DNA of 64,000 bases from Gordonia paraffinivorans NBRC 108238 (GCF_000344155.1 NZ_BAOQ01000002.1:1-64000); one strand, 5' to 3'; numbered from the stretch's first letter, positions 18,851-30,621 are shown. Numbers and translations are program-made. Notes: generated from the sequence alone by a model not told the origin.

Positions 18851-18900
18851 TTGTAAAGACTAGGTTTACAAGTGCCCGAGTGTCAAGTTCACGTTTACAA
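18848..18900 (-). promoter_or_regulatory. Promoter and operator array of the HTH-DUF3887 gene
   Basis: Perfect inverted repeat CACTTGTAAA (18848-18857) / TTTACAAGTG (18865-18874). A third half-site, GTTTACAA, lies at 18893-18900. On the minus strand TTGACA, an 18-nt spacer and TAGTCT (18862-18857) form the promoter. The repeat spans the -10 and the GTG start. Confidence 0.7.
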
Positions 18901-18911
18901 TCCCGGCCGGA

Positions 18912-20111
18912 TCAGAAGCGCACCCCCGGCTCGCAGATGAATGCCACGCCCTTGCGTCCGAGGCGGGTCAACACCAGCGACAGGGGACGAGATCCCTTGG
19001 TCTTCAACTTCTTTCGCAGATGATCAGGATCGACGTCGAGCCCCCGCACCAGAATCTCGAGCGATCCCGCGTCGTGGGCGGCGAGTGCCTTGCGGAGCAC
19101 CTTCTCGGAGGTGCCGGTCTGCTCGATGACGCGGAAGCCGCGGGCCCCTTCAGGCACCGAATCACCCGTCAGGTAGGCGATCTGAGGATCGAGTTGCCAC
19201 AAGCCGAAGCGGTGGGCGTAGTGACGCACCAGTCCCGCGCGGACGACCGCGCCGTCGGGATCGACGATCCACTCCCCAGGTTCGCCCGCCGGCACATCGT
19301 CGTCCTCGCGGTCGGTGATCTCGAAGGTCGACACCGATCCGTCCGGTCGAGTCCGCAGCACCGTCGCGCGCCGGCCCGGCTCGATCCCGGGACCCGACCA
19401 CAGGCACGCCTCTCGAACCCCGCCGTCGAGCGAGGTGAGCTGAACCTCGCCGTCGAATCCGTATCTGTTGCGCAGCAACTGGTGATCGAGACCCGGTGCG
19501 CACTTCACGATCAGCACGCGACCCGCGTACGTGGTGAGGAGCTCGAGCAGCGGCGGGGTCAGCTGGTCGAGACGGAAGACGCGTCCGGCGTCGGAGCGTC
19601 GTGCAGGATCGGCGAGCAGGACGTCGGCTGTCGAGGTCGGGGTGAGCGCGTCGGCCACCAGGAGCGTGGCGCCAGGAACGTTGTGACGGGCCATCGCCAA
19701 CCTGACCCGGTCGATGTCGCTGCCGATCACTCCTCGAATGCCGCTGACCCGCACGAGTTCTCGCAACTCCGCACCGATCGAGCAGGTCATGTCGTGGACC
19801 ACCGCGCCGTCGAAGCGCGCGGCGATCTCGGCTGCCCGGTGAGCCGAGACCGCCGACGCCGTCGCCTGCTGGAGGGCGTCATCGGTGAACAGCATGTCGC
19901 CGGACTCGCGAAGCTTGGCGGCGGCACGACGCCGGCATCGGACCGTCTCGATGAGCGCGGCGTCGTGCGGTGCGTAACGGCTACGCGCCTCGGTGATGTC
20001 GGCGAGCATCGACGCCGGGGTCAGCGCGAGGGCCGAGACCATCTCCAACGCCTTCTCGCCGTGCCGCGACCGTAGGAACGCGACGTCGTCGAGGGTGAAG
20101 GAGTAGCTCAT
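18912..20111 (-). CDS. THUMP-like class I methyltransferase (Rv3037c type)
   Basis: A 399-residue protein. A helical N-terminal part (about 1-90) precedes a Rossmann methyltransferase core. VVHDMTCSIGAELRELV near residue 108 is the SAM motif, and VIGSDIDRVRLAMARHN and VLLADPARRSDAGRVF (the DPxR motif near 165-180) follow. The C-terminal 90 residues resemble the THUMP-like domain PF18096. Rv3037c has been proposed as the 6-O-methyltransferase of MGLP because of its location. Domain content points instead to an RNA substrate, so the role is open. Confidence 0.8.
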   Translation of the reverse strand: MSYSFTLDDVAFLRSRHGEKALEMVSALALTPASMLADITEARSRYAPHDAALIETVRCRRRAAAKLRESGDMLFTDDALQQATASAVSAHRAAEIAARFDGAVVHDMTCSIGAELRELVRVSGIRGVIGSDIDRVRLAMARHNVPGATLLVADALTPTSTADVLLADPARRSDAGRVFRLDQLTPPLLELLTTYAGRVLIVKCAPGLDHQLLRNRYGFDGEVQLTSLDGGVREACLWSGPGIEPGRRATVLRTRPDGSVSTFEITDREDDDVPAGEPGEWIVDPDGAVVRAGLVRHYAHRFGLWQLDPQIAYLTGDSVPEGARGFRVIEQTGTSEKVLRKALAAHDAGSLEILVRGLDVDPDHLRKKLKTKGSRPLSLVLTRLGRKGVAFICEPGVRF

Positions 20112-20140
20112 GATCCAGCAGGCTACCGGCGCAGGATTCC

Positions 20141-20177
20141 GTAGAAGTCGTCGGCGCTATGACCCGCTGACTTCTAC
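20141..20177. repeat. Imperfect palindrome with GTAGAAGT core
   Basis: GTAGAAGTC (20141-20149) and GACTTCTAC (20169-20177) with a 19-nt loop, in the 75-nt gap between two minus-strand methyltransferase genes. The core is shared with the larger palindrome at 36373-36423. It may act as a terminator. Confidence 0.5.
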
Positions 20178-20186
20178 CGATCGCGA

Positions 20187-21161
20187 TCACTCGGGCTTGT
20201 AGCCGCTCACCACGACGTTGTAGAAGAACTTCGGCGGCACGATCTTGCGCAGCACGTTCTCGTCGAGCCAGGTCAGGCGCTTCCAACCGCCGAAGGCGAA
20301 ACGCGCCCAGCCCCAGCCCAGCTTCTCCGGCGGGACCGCGGCCTCGAAGGTGCGGACCGGCCATCCGAGCATCGCGGCGGCGAGTTCCTCGGTGGCGGTG
20401 GAGACCTTGGCGGCTCCGGCGGAGCGGGCGATGCCGGCGAGCTCGTCCGGATCGAAGGTGTGGATGTCGACGACGGCCTCGAGCGCGGCCGCACGCGAGG
20501 ACTCGTCGAGCTCCTCCTGCGGGCGCCGCCAGCTCTGCAGCGGGCCGAACCTGGTGACGTTGGTGGTGATCGCCCACGTCGCACGGCTCATCCAGCGGGC
20601 GTAGAAGTCGCCGATGGTCGACGGCTCGCCGGCGAAGATGAACCGGCCACCCGGCTTCAGCACGCGAAGCACCTCGCGCAGCGCCAGTTCGACGTCCGGG
20701 ATGTGGTGCAGCACGGCATGTCCGACGACGAGATCAAAGGTGTTGTCGTCGTAAGGGATCTTCTCGGCGTCGGCGACGCGGCCGTCGACGTCGAGGCCCA
20801 GGTTCTCGGCGTTGCGCAGCGCGACCTTCACCATGCCCGGCGACAGGTCGGTGACCGAGCCCTTCTCGGCCACGCCGGACTGCATGAGGTTCAGCAGGAA
20901 GAAGCCGGTGCCGCAACCGAGTTCCATCGCACGCTCGTACGGCAGCTCATCGTCGGCGGCGACGGCGTCGAACCGTCCGCGCGCGTACTCGATGCAGCGT
21001 TCGTCGAAGCTGATGGACCACTTCTCGTCATAGGTCTCCGCCTCCCAGTCGTGGTAGAGCACCTGGGCGAGCTTGGTGTCCTTGAGCGCGGCCTGGACCT
21101 GCTCCTCGGTGGCGTGCGGGTTCGGCGCCGGATCGATACCCGGATTGGCGTCGGTGGTCAT
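20187..21161 (-). CDS. SAM-dependent methyltransferase (Rv3038c type)
   Basis: A 324-residue class I methyltransferase. The SAM site AMELGCGTGFFLLNLMQSG is near residues 74-92, VADAEKIPYDDNTFDLVVGHAVLHHIPD spans motifs II-III near 128-155, and VLKPGGRFIFAGEP follows near 170. Motif order is that of the UbiE/ubiquinone and sterol-type small-molecule methyltransferases. AGGAAA precedes the ATG. It is next to echA17 and may be co-transcribed with it. Substrate unknown. Rv3038c is usually annotated only as hypothetical. Confidence 0.82.
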   Translation of the reverse strand: MTTDANPGIDPAPNPHATEEQVQAALKDTKLAQVLYHDWEAETYDEKWSISFDERCIEYARGRFDAVAADDELPYERAMELGCGTGFFLLNLMQSGVAEKGSVTDLSPGMVKVALRNAENLGLDVDGRVADAEKIPYDDNTFDLVVGHAVLHHIPDVELALREVLRVLKPGGRFIFAGEPSTIGDFYARWMSRATWAITTNVTRFGPLQSWRRPQEELDESSRAAALEAVVDIHTFDPDELAGIARSAGAAKVSTATEELAAAMLGWPVRTFEAAVPPEKLGWGWARFAFGGWKRLTWLDENVLRKIVPPKFFYNVVVSGYKPE

Positions 21162-21231
21162 GATCGTTTTCCTGTCGCGTGTGTGATTTCTGGGGTGAAG
21201 GTCTGGTGACCGGCGGGACTCGGATCGCGGC

Positions 21232-22020
21232 TCAGCGCCCGATGAACTCCGCCTTGCCGGGGCCGTTCTCCACGAACGACCTCATGCCGATGGCCCGGTC
21301 CTCGGTGGAGAACAACGCGGCGAAAAGCTGTTCCTCGATCTTGAGACCGGTGTCGAGATCGACGCCGAGCCCCTGGTCGACGGCCTTCTTGGCGGCGGCG
21401 ATGGCCACCGTGGCGGCGTTTGCGAACTGTCCGGCCCAGGCGAGTGCGGCGTTGTACACCTCGTCGGGCGCGACGACCTCGTCGACGAGCCCGATCTGCA
21501 GGGCTTCCTCCGCGTCGACGAACCGGCCGGTGAAGATGAGGTCCTTGGCCTTCGACGGACCGATGAGTCGCGCCAGGCGCTGCGTGCCGCCTCCGCCGGG
21601 GATCACACCGAGCAGCACCTCGGGCACGCCGAGCTTGGCGTTGTCGCCGGCGATGCGCCGGTCGGCGCCGAGCGCGACCTCGAGACCGCCGCCGAGTGCA
21701 TAGCCGGTGATCGCCGCGACCGTCGGCTTCGGGATCTCGGAGATGACGCCGAGGTCGCGCTGCAGGCGACCGGCGACCTTGCTCATCTCCGCGTAGGAGA
21801 GGTCGTTCATCTCCTTGATGTCGGCGCCGGCGGCCAGCACCTTCGGGCCGCCGTAGACGACGACGGCCTTGATGTCGTCGCGCACCGAGGCCTCCTCGGC
21901 AGCGGCACGCAGTTCGGCCTGCACCTGACGGCTCAGCGCGTTCATCGGCGGCCGCGAGATGAGGATGGTCCCCACGCCGGGATGGGCGTCGGACGTCTCG
22001 AGGGTCACGAACTCAGGCAT
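21232..22020 (-). CDS. echA17: Enoyl-CoA hydratase/isomerase (EchA17 type)
   Basis: A 262-residue crotonase-fold protein of beta-oxidation. The oxyanion-hole segment AAGADIKEMNDLSYAEM is near residues 62-78, and ITGYALGGGLEVALGADRRIAG near 104-125. The first catalytic glutamate position (GVPEVLLGVIPGGGGTQRL, Glu near 134) is kept, and the second is likely near 150. The start at 22020 has no ribosome site. A TAGCCT -10 lies 6 nt upstream, so the message is probably leaderless. The -10 overlaps the operator-like palindrome shared with etfB and fadD6. Confidence 0.92.
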   Translation of the reverse strand: MPEFVTLETSDAHPGVGTILISRPPMNALSRQVQAELRAAAEEASVRDDIKAVVVYGGPKVLAAGADIKEMNDLSYAEMSKVAGRLQRDLGVISEIPKPTVAAITGYALGGGLEVALGADRRIAGDNAKLGVPEVLLGVIPGGGGTQRLARLIGPSKAKDLIFTGRFVDAEEALQIGLVDEVVAPDEVYNAALAWAGQFANAATVAIAAAKKAVDQGLGVDLDTGLKIEEQLFAALFSTEDRAIGMRSFVENGPGKAEFIGR

Positions 22021-22026
22021 TCTCGA

Positions 22027-22044
22027 AGGCTACCGTCTGGTAAG
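22027..22044 (-). promoter_or_regulatory. Operator-like palindrome and -10 of echA17
   Basis: GCTACCGTCTGGTAAG (22029-22044) matches the etfB and fadD6 boxes at 12 of 16 positions. Minus-strand TAGCCT (22032-22027) is the -10 and begins at the TA of the right half-site, as in the other two. Confidence 0.5.
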
Positions 22045-22107
22045 TCGGGGTGGTGCGGCCAGCCCGGACAAGCCCCGCCGGGCGCCGGTCCGACCTACAG
22101 TGGCCTC

Positions 22108-23088
22108 ATGGCGAAGGACGAGGCTTCCGCAGGTGAACCCGTCGAACTCGAGGTCGGCGGGCGCACCATCCGGTTGACGAGTCCCGATCGCGTCTATTTC
22201 ACCGAGCGCGGCGAGACCAAACTCGACCTCGCGGAGTACTACCTGTCGGTGGGTGACGGCATCGTCCGCGCCCTGCGGGACCGCCCCTGCATGCTGCATC
22301 GCTTCCCCAAGGGCGTCAGCGGCAACAAGGTGCACCAGAAACGAGTCCCCGCGGGCGCACCCGACTGGCTGGAGACCACCGAGATCTATTTCCCGCGGTA
22401 CGGGCGCACCGCCGACGAACTGTGCGTCACCGAGCTCGCGTCGGTGATCTGGGCCGTGCAGATGTCGACCGTCGAGTTCCACCCCTGGAACTCGCGGCGC
22501 TCAGATCCCGAGTCACCCGACGAATGGCGCATCGACCTCGACCCGATGCCCGACTGCGACTTCGCGCGCATCCGCCGGGTCGCGCACGTGGTCCATGAGG
22601 TGCTCGACGAGCTGGGCATGCGCGGCTTCCCGAAGACATCCGGCGGACGCGGCATGCACGTCTACGTCCGCATCGCGCCCGAGTGGGGGTTCCCGCAGGT
22701 CCGACGCGCCGCGCTCGCGTTCGCGCACGAGGTGGAACGCCGCGCCCCGAAGGACGTGACGACGACGTGGTGGCGCAAGGACCGCGACCCCGCGGCGGTG
22801 TTCGTCGACTACAACCAGAACACCCGCGACCACACGATGGCGGCGGCCTACTCGGTGCGCGGCAACCAGCGCGCGACGGTGTCCACCCCGGTGCGCTGGG
22901 AGGAGATCGACGACATCGAACCCGACGACTTCACCATCGCCACCGTGCCCGCGCGCTTCGCCGAACTCGGCGACCTGCACGAGGAGATCGACGACGTCGA
23001 GCACCGGATCGACACGCTGCTCGAATGGGCCGACCGGGACGACATCGCCGAGGAGGCCGAGGACGGGGTCGCCGACCTCGATCGGTGA
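22108..23088 (+). CDS. Stand-alone LigD-type DNA/RNA polymerase (PolDom)
   Basis: A 326-residue protein of the archaeo-eukaryotic primase family found as the polymerase domain of bacterial LigD. Motif I is WRIDLDPMPDCDF near residues 138-150, with the two metal-binding aspartates. SGGRGMHVYVRI near 183-194 is motif II with the conserved histidine. FVDYNQNTRDHTMAAAYSVR near 232-251 is the third conserved block. No ligase or nuclease domain is attached, as in mycobacterial PolD1/PolD2-type proteins. Starts at ATG 22108, 6 nt after a TACAGT -10, so probably leaderless. It is inserted between echA17 and the NUDIX gene. Confidence 0.85.
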   Translation: MAKDEASAGEPVELEVGGRTIRLTSPDRVYFTERGETKLDLAEYYLSVGDGIVRALRDRPCMLHRFPKGVSGNKVHQKRVPAGAPDWLETTEIYFPRYGRTADELCVTELASVIWAVQMSTVEFHPWNSRRSDPESPDEWRIDLDPMPDCDFARIRRVAHVVHEVLDELGMRGFPKTSGGRGMHVYVRIAPEWGFPQVRRAALAFAHEVERRAPKDVTTTWWRKDRDPAAVFVDYNQNTRDHTMAAAYSVRGNQRATVSTPVRWEEIDDIEPDDFTIATVPARFAELGDLHEEIDDVEHRIDTLLEWADRDDIAEEAEDGVADLDR

Positions 23089-23100
23089 CCGGCTACCGGC

Positions 23101-23931
23101 TCAGAGGGTGATCTCCGGCGGCTTCTGGTCGCCGAGGGTGCGGAAGTAGTCGTCAGAGCCCGGGAAGCTCAACCCCTGCAGTCCCGCGCCCGGCGTGATG
23201 TCGGGCAGGATCGGAGAGATCGACCGCTCGGCGGCGAGCAACTGCTCGACCGTGTCGAAGCCGCTCACGTAACTCAGCTGCGCCCAGGTGGGCGGGAGCA
23301 GGAAGTGCTTTCCCGACGACCACAACTCGAGTGCCTTCGACGCGGCGATCCAGTCGGCGACCTCCGCCTCGCTGGTCTCGGCGTCGGCGTGCTGCCCCTC
23401 GGGCATCGCGGCGAGGAAGAAGCGCGTGTCGTAGCGGCGCTTCTCGTTGACCGGGGTGATCCAGTGCGCGAGCGGGCTGAGCAGGTCGGCGCGCAGCGTG
23501 AGACCCCTCGAGGTGAGGAACTCGGCGAACGACAGCGACTTCTCCACGAGTCGCTTCCGCTCGTCGGCCAGGGTGCCGGGGTCGGCGAACGCGCCGTCGG
23601 CGGTGGTCGCGAGCAGGACGCCGCACTCCTCGAAGGTCTCGCGCACCGCCGCGCACACGAGCGCCTGGGCGAGTTCGGCCTCCGCGTTGAATCGCTCGGC
23701 CCACCACTGCGCGTCGGGACCGGTCCAGGCCACGTGGGCTCCGACATCGCGCTTGTCGACGCCGCCACCCGGGAAGACGGTCATGCCGCCGGCGAAGGCC
23801 ATCTGCTTCACGCGACGCTGCAGGAACACCTCGATGCCGTCGGCGGAGTCCCGGACCAGCACGACGGTCGCGGCGTCACGCAGCGGCGCGGGCGCGGACA
23901 CCGCCTCGGTGGCCGGATCGGTCGAAGTCAT
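23101..23931 (-). CDS. NUDIX hydrolase (Rv3040c type)
   Basis: A 276-residue NUDIX-superfamily protein. After RDAATVVLVRDSADGIEVFLQRRV comes GGMTVFPGGGVDKRDV near residues 48-63, and the helix with AAVRETFEECGVLLA near 94-108 completes the Nudix box, split by a long insertion as in the CoA-type subfamily. It could hydrolyse CoA or acyl-CoA species, which would fit the neighbouring echA17, but the substrate is not shown. It overlaps the ABC ATPase stop by one base (TGATG) and is co-transcribed with it. Confidence 0.82.
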   Translation of the reverse strand: MTSTDPATEAVSAPAPLRDAATVVLVRDSADGIEVFLQRRVKQMAFAGGMTVFPGGGVDKRDVGAHVAWTGPDAQWWAERFNAEAELAQALVCAAVRETFEECGVLLATTADGAFADPGTLADERKRLVEKSLSFAEFLTSRGLTLRADLLSPLAHWITPVNEKRRYDTRFFLAAMPEGQHADAETSEAEVADWIAASKALELWSSGKHFLLPPTWAQLSYVSGFDTVEQLLAAERSISPILPDITPGAGLQGLSFPGSDDYFRTLGDQKPPEITL

Positions 23932-24764
23932 CAGTTACCTCCTGCTCGACGATGACCGCCCGCGCGGCGACGGCGTCGAGCGAAGTACCGGCCGTCGACC
24001 TTGTCGAGGACGATCTGCTGCCGGAAGGCCTCGGTGAGGTTCTCGCTCGTGAGCACCTCCTCGAGGAGGCCCTGCGCGACCACCCCGCCCTCGGACAGGA
24101 TCAGCGCGTGCGTGAACCCCTCCGGGATCTCCTCCACATGATGGGTGATCAGCACGATCGCAGGGGCGTCGGGGTCGGCGGCAAGGGTGGAGAGACGGTC
24201 GACGAGTTCCTCGCGGCCGCCGAGATCGAGGCCCGCGGCCGGCTCGTCGAGCAGCAGCAGTTCGGGGTCGGTCATCAGGGCGCGGGCGATGACGACACGC
24301 TTGCGCTCGCCCTCCGACAACGTGCCGAAGGTGCGGTCGGCGAGATGCTCGGCGCCCATCGACTCCAGCGACTCGACCGCCTGTGCCCGGTCCATCTCGT
24401 CGTACTTCTCGCGCCAGCGGCCCAGCACGGCGTAGCCGGCCGAGATGACGACGTCGCTGACGATCTCGTCGTCGGGCACGCGGTCCACGAGGGCGGGGCT
24501 CGCGACGCCGATGCGGGTGGCGAGCTCGCGGATCTCGATCCGGCCGAGCTTCTCGTTCAGGACGTAGGCGGTGCCCGACGTGGGGTGGATCTCCGCACCC
24601 GCGAGACGCAGAAGCGTCGTCTTGCCGGCGCCGTTGGGTCCGATGATGACCCAGCGTTCGTCCAGCTCGACCTGCCAGGACAGGGGGCCCACGAGGGTTT
24701 TTCCACCACGGACGATCGCGACGTCGCGGAAGTCGATCAAGAGGTCGGGGTCGGATTCGGTCAC
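23931..24764 (-). CDS. ABC transporter ATP-binding protein (Rv3041c type)
   Basis: A 277-residue single nucleotide-binding domain. Walker A is GPNGAGKTTLL near residues 38-48. The signature is LSEGERKRV near 148-156, with Glu in place of the usual second Gly-Gln pair. Walker B is LLLLDEPAAGLDLGG near 168-182, and the switch His is in LITHHVEEIP. There is no membrane gene next to it. Orphan ATPases of this group, similar to ModF/YhaQ-type proteins, may work in translation or with a remote permease. It is coupled to the NUDIX gene. Confidence 0.85.
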   Translation of the reverse strand: MTESDPDLLIDFRDVAIVRGGKTLVGPLSWQVELDERWVIIGPNGAGKTTLLRLAGAEIHPTSGTAYVLNEKLGRIEIRELATRIGVASPALVDRVPDDEIVSDVVISAGYAVLGRWREKYDEMDRAQAVESLESMGAEHLADRTFGTLSEGERKRVVIARALMTDPELLLLDEPAAGLDLGGREELVDRLSTLAADPDAPAIVLITHHVEEIPEGFTHALILSEGGVVAQGLLEEVLTSENLTEAFRQQIVLDKVDGRYFARRRRRAGGHRRAGGN

Positions 24765-24890
24765 GCCCCCTATCCTGCCTCACCGACCGGGCTTCGTTTG
24801 TCTACGCCTCCCGTGTCGGGACATGTGGGCCACGCCTCCTCTGCAGCGTTCCGGGAATAGTCGGCCACTCCCCGACGGTTGACCGGAGAC

Positions 24891-25898
24891 GTGACGTCTC
24901 GACAAGTACCTCTCTCGATCCTCGACCTCGCCTACGTCGGCCGCGACGAAACCGTCGCGCAAAGCTTCGCCGCCAGTGTCGATCTCGCACAGCACGCGGA
25001 GAAGTGGGGGTACAAGCGGATCTGGTACGCCGAGCACCACAACATGTCGACGATCGCCTCGTCGGCGCCCGCGGTGCTGATCGCGCACATCGCCGCACAC
25101 ACCTCGACCATCCGTCTCGGTGCGGGCGGCGTGATGCTGCCGAACCATTCCCCGCTGACCATCGCCGAGCAGTACGGCACCCTTGCCGAGCTGCACCCCG
25201 GGCGCATCGACCTCGGCCTCGGCCGGGCGCCGGGCACCGACCAGCAGACGTTCGCCGCACTCCGGCGGACCGTCGCGTCGGCCGACCGTTTCCCGCACGA
25301 CGTCCTCGAGCTCCAGGCGTTCCTCGGCGACGAGTCCCGCATCGAGGGCGTGCGGGCCACGCCCGGCGCCGGGACGCACGTGCCGATCTACATCCTCGGG
25401 TCGTCGCTGTTCGGCGCACAGCTCGCCGCAGCCCTCGGTCTCCCCTACGCTTTCGCCTCGCACTTCGCACCGCAGGCGCTGCTCGACGCGGTCCGGCTGT
25501 ACCGCCGCGAGTTCCGACCATCGGAACACCTGTCGGAGCCGTACGTGATCGCCGGGGTCGGCGCGATCGCCCACGAGGACGCCGAGGTCGCGAGGGAGCA
25601 ACTGCTCATCGCGAAACGGCAGCGCGTCTCGTTGCTGTTCGGGCGTGGCGGACGAAACTTCACCGACGAGGAGGCCGACGCCATCCTCTCCACGCCGCAG
25701 GGTCGGCAGGTCGACGAGATGCTGCGCTACGCCGGGATCGGCACCCCGCAGGAGGTGCGCGACTACCTCGGCTGGTTCGCCGACCACGCCGACGCCGACG
25801 AGCTGATCGTCGCCTCGGTGGCGCCGAGCCGCGACGTGTGGCTGGGCACCTTCGAGCACCTCGCACCGGCGAAGTCACCGGTGGCCGTGGGCAATTGA
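24891..25898 (+). CDS. Luciferase-like (LLM class) monooxygenase
   Basis: A 335-residue flavin-dependent oxidoreductase of the bacterial luciferase fold, MsnO8 subgroup. It begins VPLSILDLAYVG, then WYAEHHNMSTIASSAPAVLIAHIAAHTSTIRLGAGGVMLPNHSPLTIAEQ (here about residues 45-95), the conserved core of the family. LDLGLGRAPGTD near 116 follows. The flavin could be FMN or F420, and sequence alone does not decide. The GTG at 24891 follows GGAG closely, and a TTG 12 nt upstream is the alternative. It is a single-gene unit. Confidence 0.82.
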   Translation: MTSRQVPLSILDLAYVGRDETVAQSFAASVDLAQHAEKWGYKRIWYAEHHNMSTIASSAPAVLIAHIAAHTSTIRLGAGGVMLPNHSPLTIAEQYGTLAELHPGRIDLGLGRAPGTDQQTFAALRRTVASADRFPHDVLELQAFLGDESRIEGVRATPGAGTHVPIYILGSSLFGAQLAAALGLPYAFASHFAPQALLDAVRLYRREFRPSEHLSEPYVIAGVGAIAHEDAEVAREQLLIAKRQRVSLLFGRGGRNFTDEEADAILSTPQGRQVDEMLRYAGIGTPQEVRDYLGWFADHADADELIVASVAPSRDVWLGTFEHLAPAKSPVAVGN

Positions 25899-25902
25899 GC
25901 GT

Positions 25903-26355
25903 CTAGGGCTCGAGTCGGAAGTCCTCGAAGTCGAATCCGGGCACCACGACGCAGCTGACGAGCGAAGGCTCGTCGCCGAGAGGTGTGGCGCGCTGCCACA
26001 CCCCGGGCGGGACCAGGGCCTGGGGTTGCTGCCCGGCGTCGGTGTCGGGGCCGACGAGGATCGGCTCCGGCTCGCCGGGGACGTCTCCGTCCCCGCCCAG
26101 GTCCAACCGGACGGGCGCGCCGCGGTGGTACAACCAGATCTCCGAGCTGCGGACGGTGTGCCATGCGGACTGCTGTCCTGGCATCAGCACGAAGTAGATC
26201 GCGGTGCCGGCGGCGCGATCGCCGGGGTATCCCGCGGGCAGGGCCGACTGCGGGATCGTCGTCGTGCTCCGCCAGGTCTCCCGGAACCACCCGCCCTCGG
26301 GATGGGGTTGCAGATCGAGGTTTCTCACCCAGTCCGGCAGCGTTTCGTCGCTCAT
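25903..26355 (-). CDS. Cupin superfamily protein (DUF985)
   Basis: A 150-residue cupin of the DUF985/Cupin_5 family. The motif PHPEGGWFRETWRS near residues 18-31 is diagnostic. The barrel is seen in TAIYFVLMPGQQSAWHTVRSSEIWLYHRGAPV and ALVPPGVWQRATP. The His and Glu positions that could hold a metal are present. The start at 26355 is the only ATG that leaves the conserved N-terminus. Function is unknown across the family (sugar epimerase-like fold). It converges on the monooxygenase with 4 nt between stops. Confidence 0.85.
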   Translation of the reverse strand: MSDETLPDWVRNLDLQPHPEGGWFRETWRSTTTIPQSALPAGYPGDRAAGTAIYFVLMPGQQSAWHTVRSSEIWLYHRGAPVRLDLGGDGDVPGEPEPILVGPDTDAGQQPQALVPPGVWQRATPLGDEPSLVSCVVVPGFDFEDFRLEP

Positions 26356-26396
26356 CTGTCCCCTGTCCCGCGGTCCGACCGTTTCCGCCGATGATC

Positions 26397-27218
26397 TCAG
26401 GCCCGGGCCACCTGTGCGATGACAGTCACCGAACCCGGCGCGATCTCGGTGAACCCGGCGTCGCGCACCGCGACCGCATGTCCCGCGGCGTCGGCGGCGA
26501 GCAGTCCTCGCCACCGGTCCGGGGTCGCCTCGCGAACGGCCAGTGGACACCCGGCGATCCGCCACCGCACCGTCTCCTCCGGAGTGAGCAGCTTCACCGC
26601 GAGCATCGCGGCGTGCCCGACCTGCGCGGCGAGCTTGCCGACCGTCATGTCGAGTTCGGGATTGGTCCACAGCACGACGCCACCCGCCGGCGGATCGGTC
26701 GGCAGCTCACCCTCGACCTCGGTGCCGCCGATCTGCAGCTTCTTGATCCGGCGGTCGAGATCGCCGACCCGGCCGGGCACGAAGGCGCGCGCCTGGGCGC
26801 TGCCCTCCGACGCGGTCACGCCCCACACCTCTTGTGCGGCAGCCCATTGCGCCCCTCGAGCGCGCCGGGCGATCTTGCGGATGCGCGCGTTGCACCAGTC
26901 GTCCATCGCAGTTGCCCAGGGTCCGTCGCCGGCCGCCCGGTCGTCGAGGCACAGCAGGGCGACGGCTCGCGCGGCGGCGGTCAGCAGGTCGGTGCGGTCG
27001 GGCGGATCGTTCTTCTCGATGCGCAGCACCATCGGCATCGCGAGGACGGCCGCGGGATCCTCCGGATCCTCACCGCCGCCGACGTACCCGACGAGACGCC
27101 GGTGGTTGGCGACGATCGCCTCCGGAGAGGCCGGGACCGCCGCACCACTCTCCCGCGCGGTGTCGTCGGATCCTGCCAACTGCGATTCGACGGTCGGTGG
27201 TGTCAGCTCGTCGCTCAT
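26397..27218 (-). CDS. PTH2-family peptidyl-tRNA hydrolase-like protein
   Basis: A 273-residue protein whose C-terminal 110 residues match the PTH2 fold: DMTVGKLAAQVGHAAMLAV near 188-206 has the conserved GKxAAQxxHA core, and AVRDAGFTEIAPGSVTVIA near 249-267 the C-terminal strand. The N-terminal region starts with a disordered stretch and then MVLRIEKNDPPDRTDLLTAAARAVALLCL, a second PTH2-like strand-helix. It could release peptidyl-tRNA, as archaeal Pth2 does, but bacterial PTH2 members are little studied. Alone between the cupin gene and serB. Confidence 0.72.
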   Translation of the reverse strand: MSDELTPPTVESQLAGSDDTARESGAAVPASPEAIVANHRRLVGYVGGGEDPEDPAAVLAMPMVLRIEKNDPPDRTDLLTAAARAVALLCLDDRAAGDGPWATAMDDWCNARIRKIARRARGAQWAAAQEVWGVTASEGSAQARAFVPGRVGDLDRRIKKLQIGGTEVEGELPTDPPAGGVVLWTNPELDMTVGKLAAQVGHAAMLAVKLLTPEETVRWRIAGCPLAVREATPDRWRGLLAADAAGHAVAVRDAGFTEIAPGSVTVIAQVARA

Positions 27219-27258
27219 ACGTCACCCCTGCTTCTCGGCATCGGTCACCACAAAGACA

Positions 27259-27287
27259 TACCGGCAGCCGCCCTGCGACTGCCGGTA
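27259..27287 (-). terminator. Hairpin downstream of serB
   Basis: TACCGGCAG (27259-27267) and CTGCCGGTA (27279-27287) with an 11-nt loop, followed on the minus strand by a U-rich stretch. It begins 14 nt after the serB stop. Confidence 0.6.
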
Positions 27288-27301
27288 CGTGGTTGCTCGC
27301 C

Positions 27302-30331
<3,030 letters not shown>

Positions 30332-30412
30332 AGATCCTCCTCTTGCCCGAGCTCGACGCCGAACCCCTTCGGACGCCGGTCGGCACATGAACAAACCGAG
30401 CGCTGGGTACTG

Positions 30413-30615
30413 ATCCTAAACCCTTCCCGACGCCCGGGCCGACCGGGTCCTACGATCTGTCGTATTTCCGACCCGGGCGACCACATCGACCGTGCTCAAA
30501 GCCATTTCCCCGCGACGCGCCAATGGGCTCCGGCACCCCTCCGGGATGGGTGGCCGACGGTCGCGCGGCCACCGGGGAAAGCCTACGCCCGGCGCGATGT
30601 GGCCGGTGCTAGGTT
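30413..30615. promoter_or_regulatory. Divergent promoter region of ctaD and fecB
   Basis: The 290-nt gap holds minus-strand TAGGAT (30418-30413) as a possible ctaD -10, and plus-strand extended -10 TGCTAGGTT (30607-30615) 6 nt before the fecB GTG. No IdeR-like iron box was seen by eye. Confidence 0.4.
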
Positions 30616-30621
30616 GGGCGG

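Noticed and set aside
24879-24893. TTG at 24879 as the start of the luciferase-like gene
   Set aside because: GTG at 24891 is the better codon and starts next to the conserved region, but the TTG cannot be excluded.
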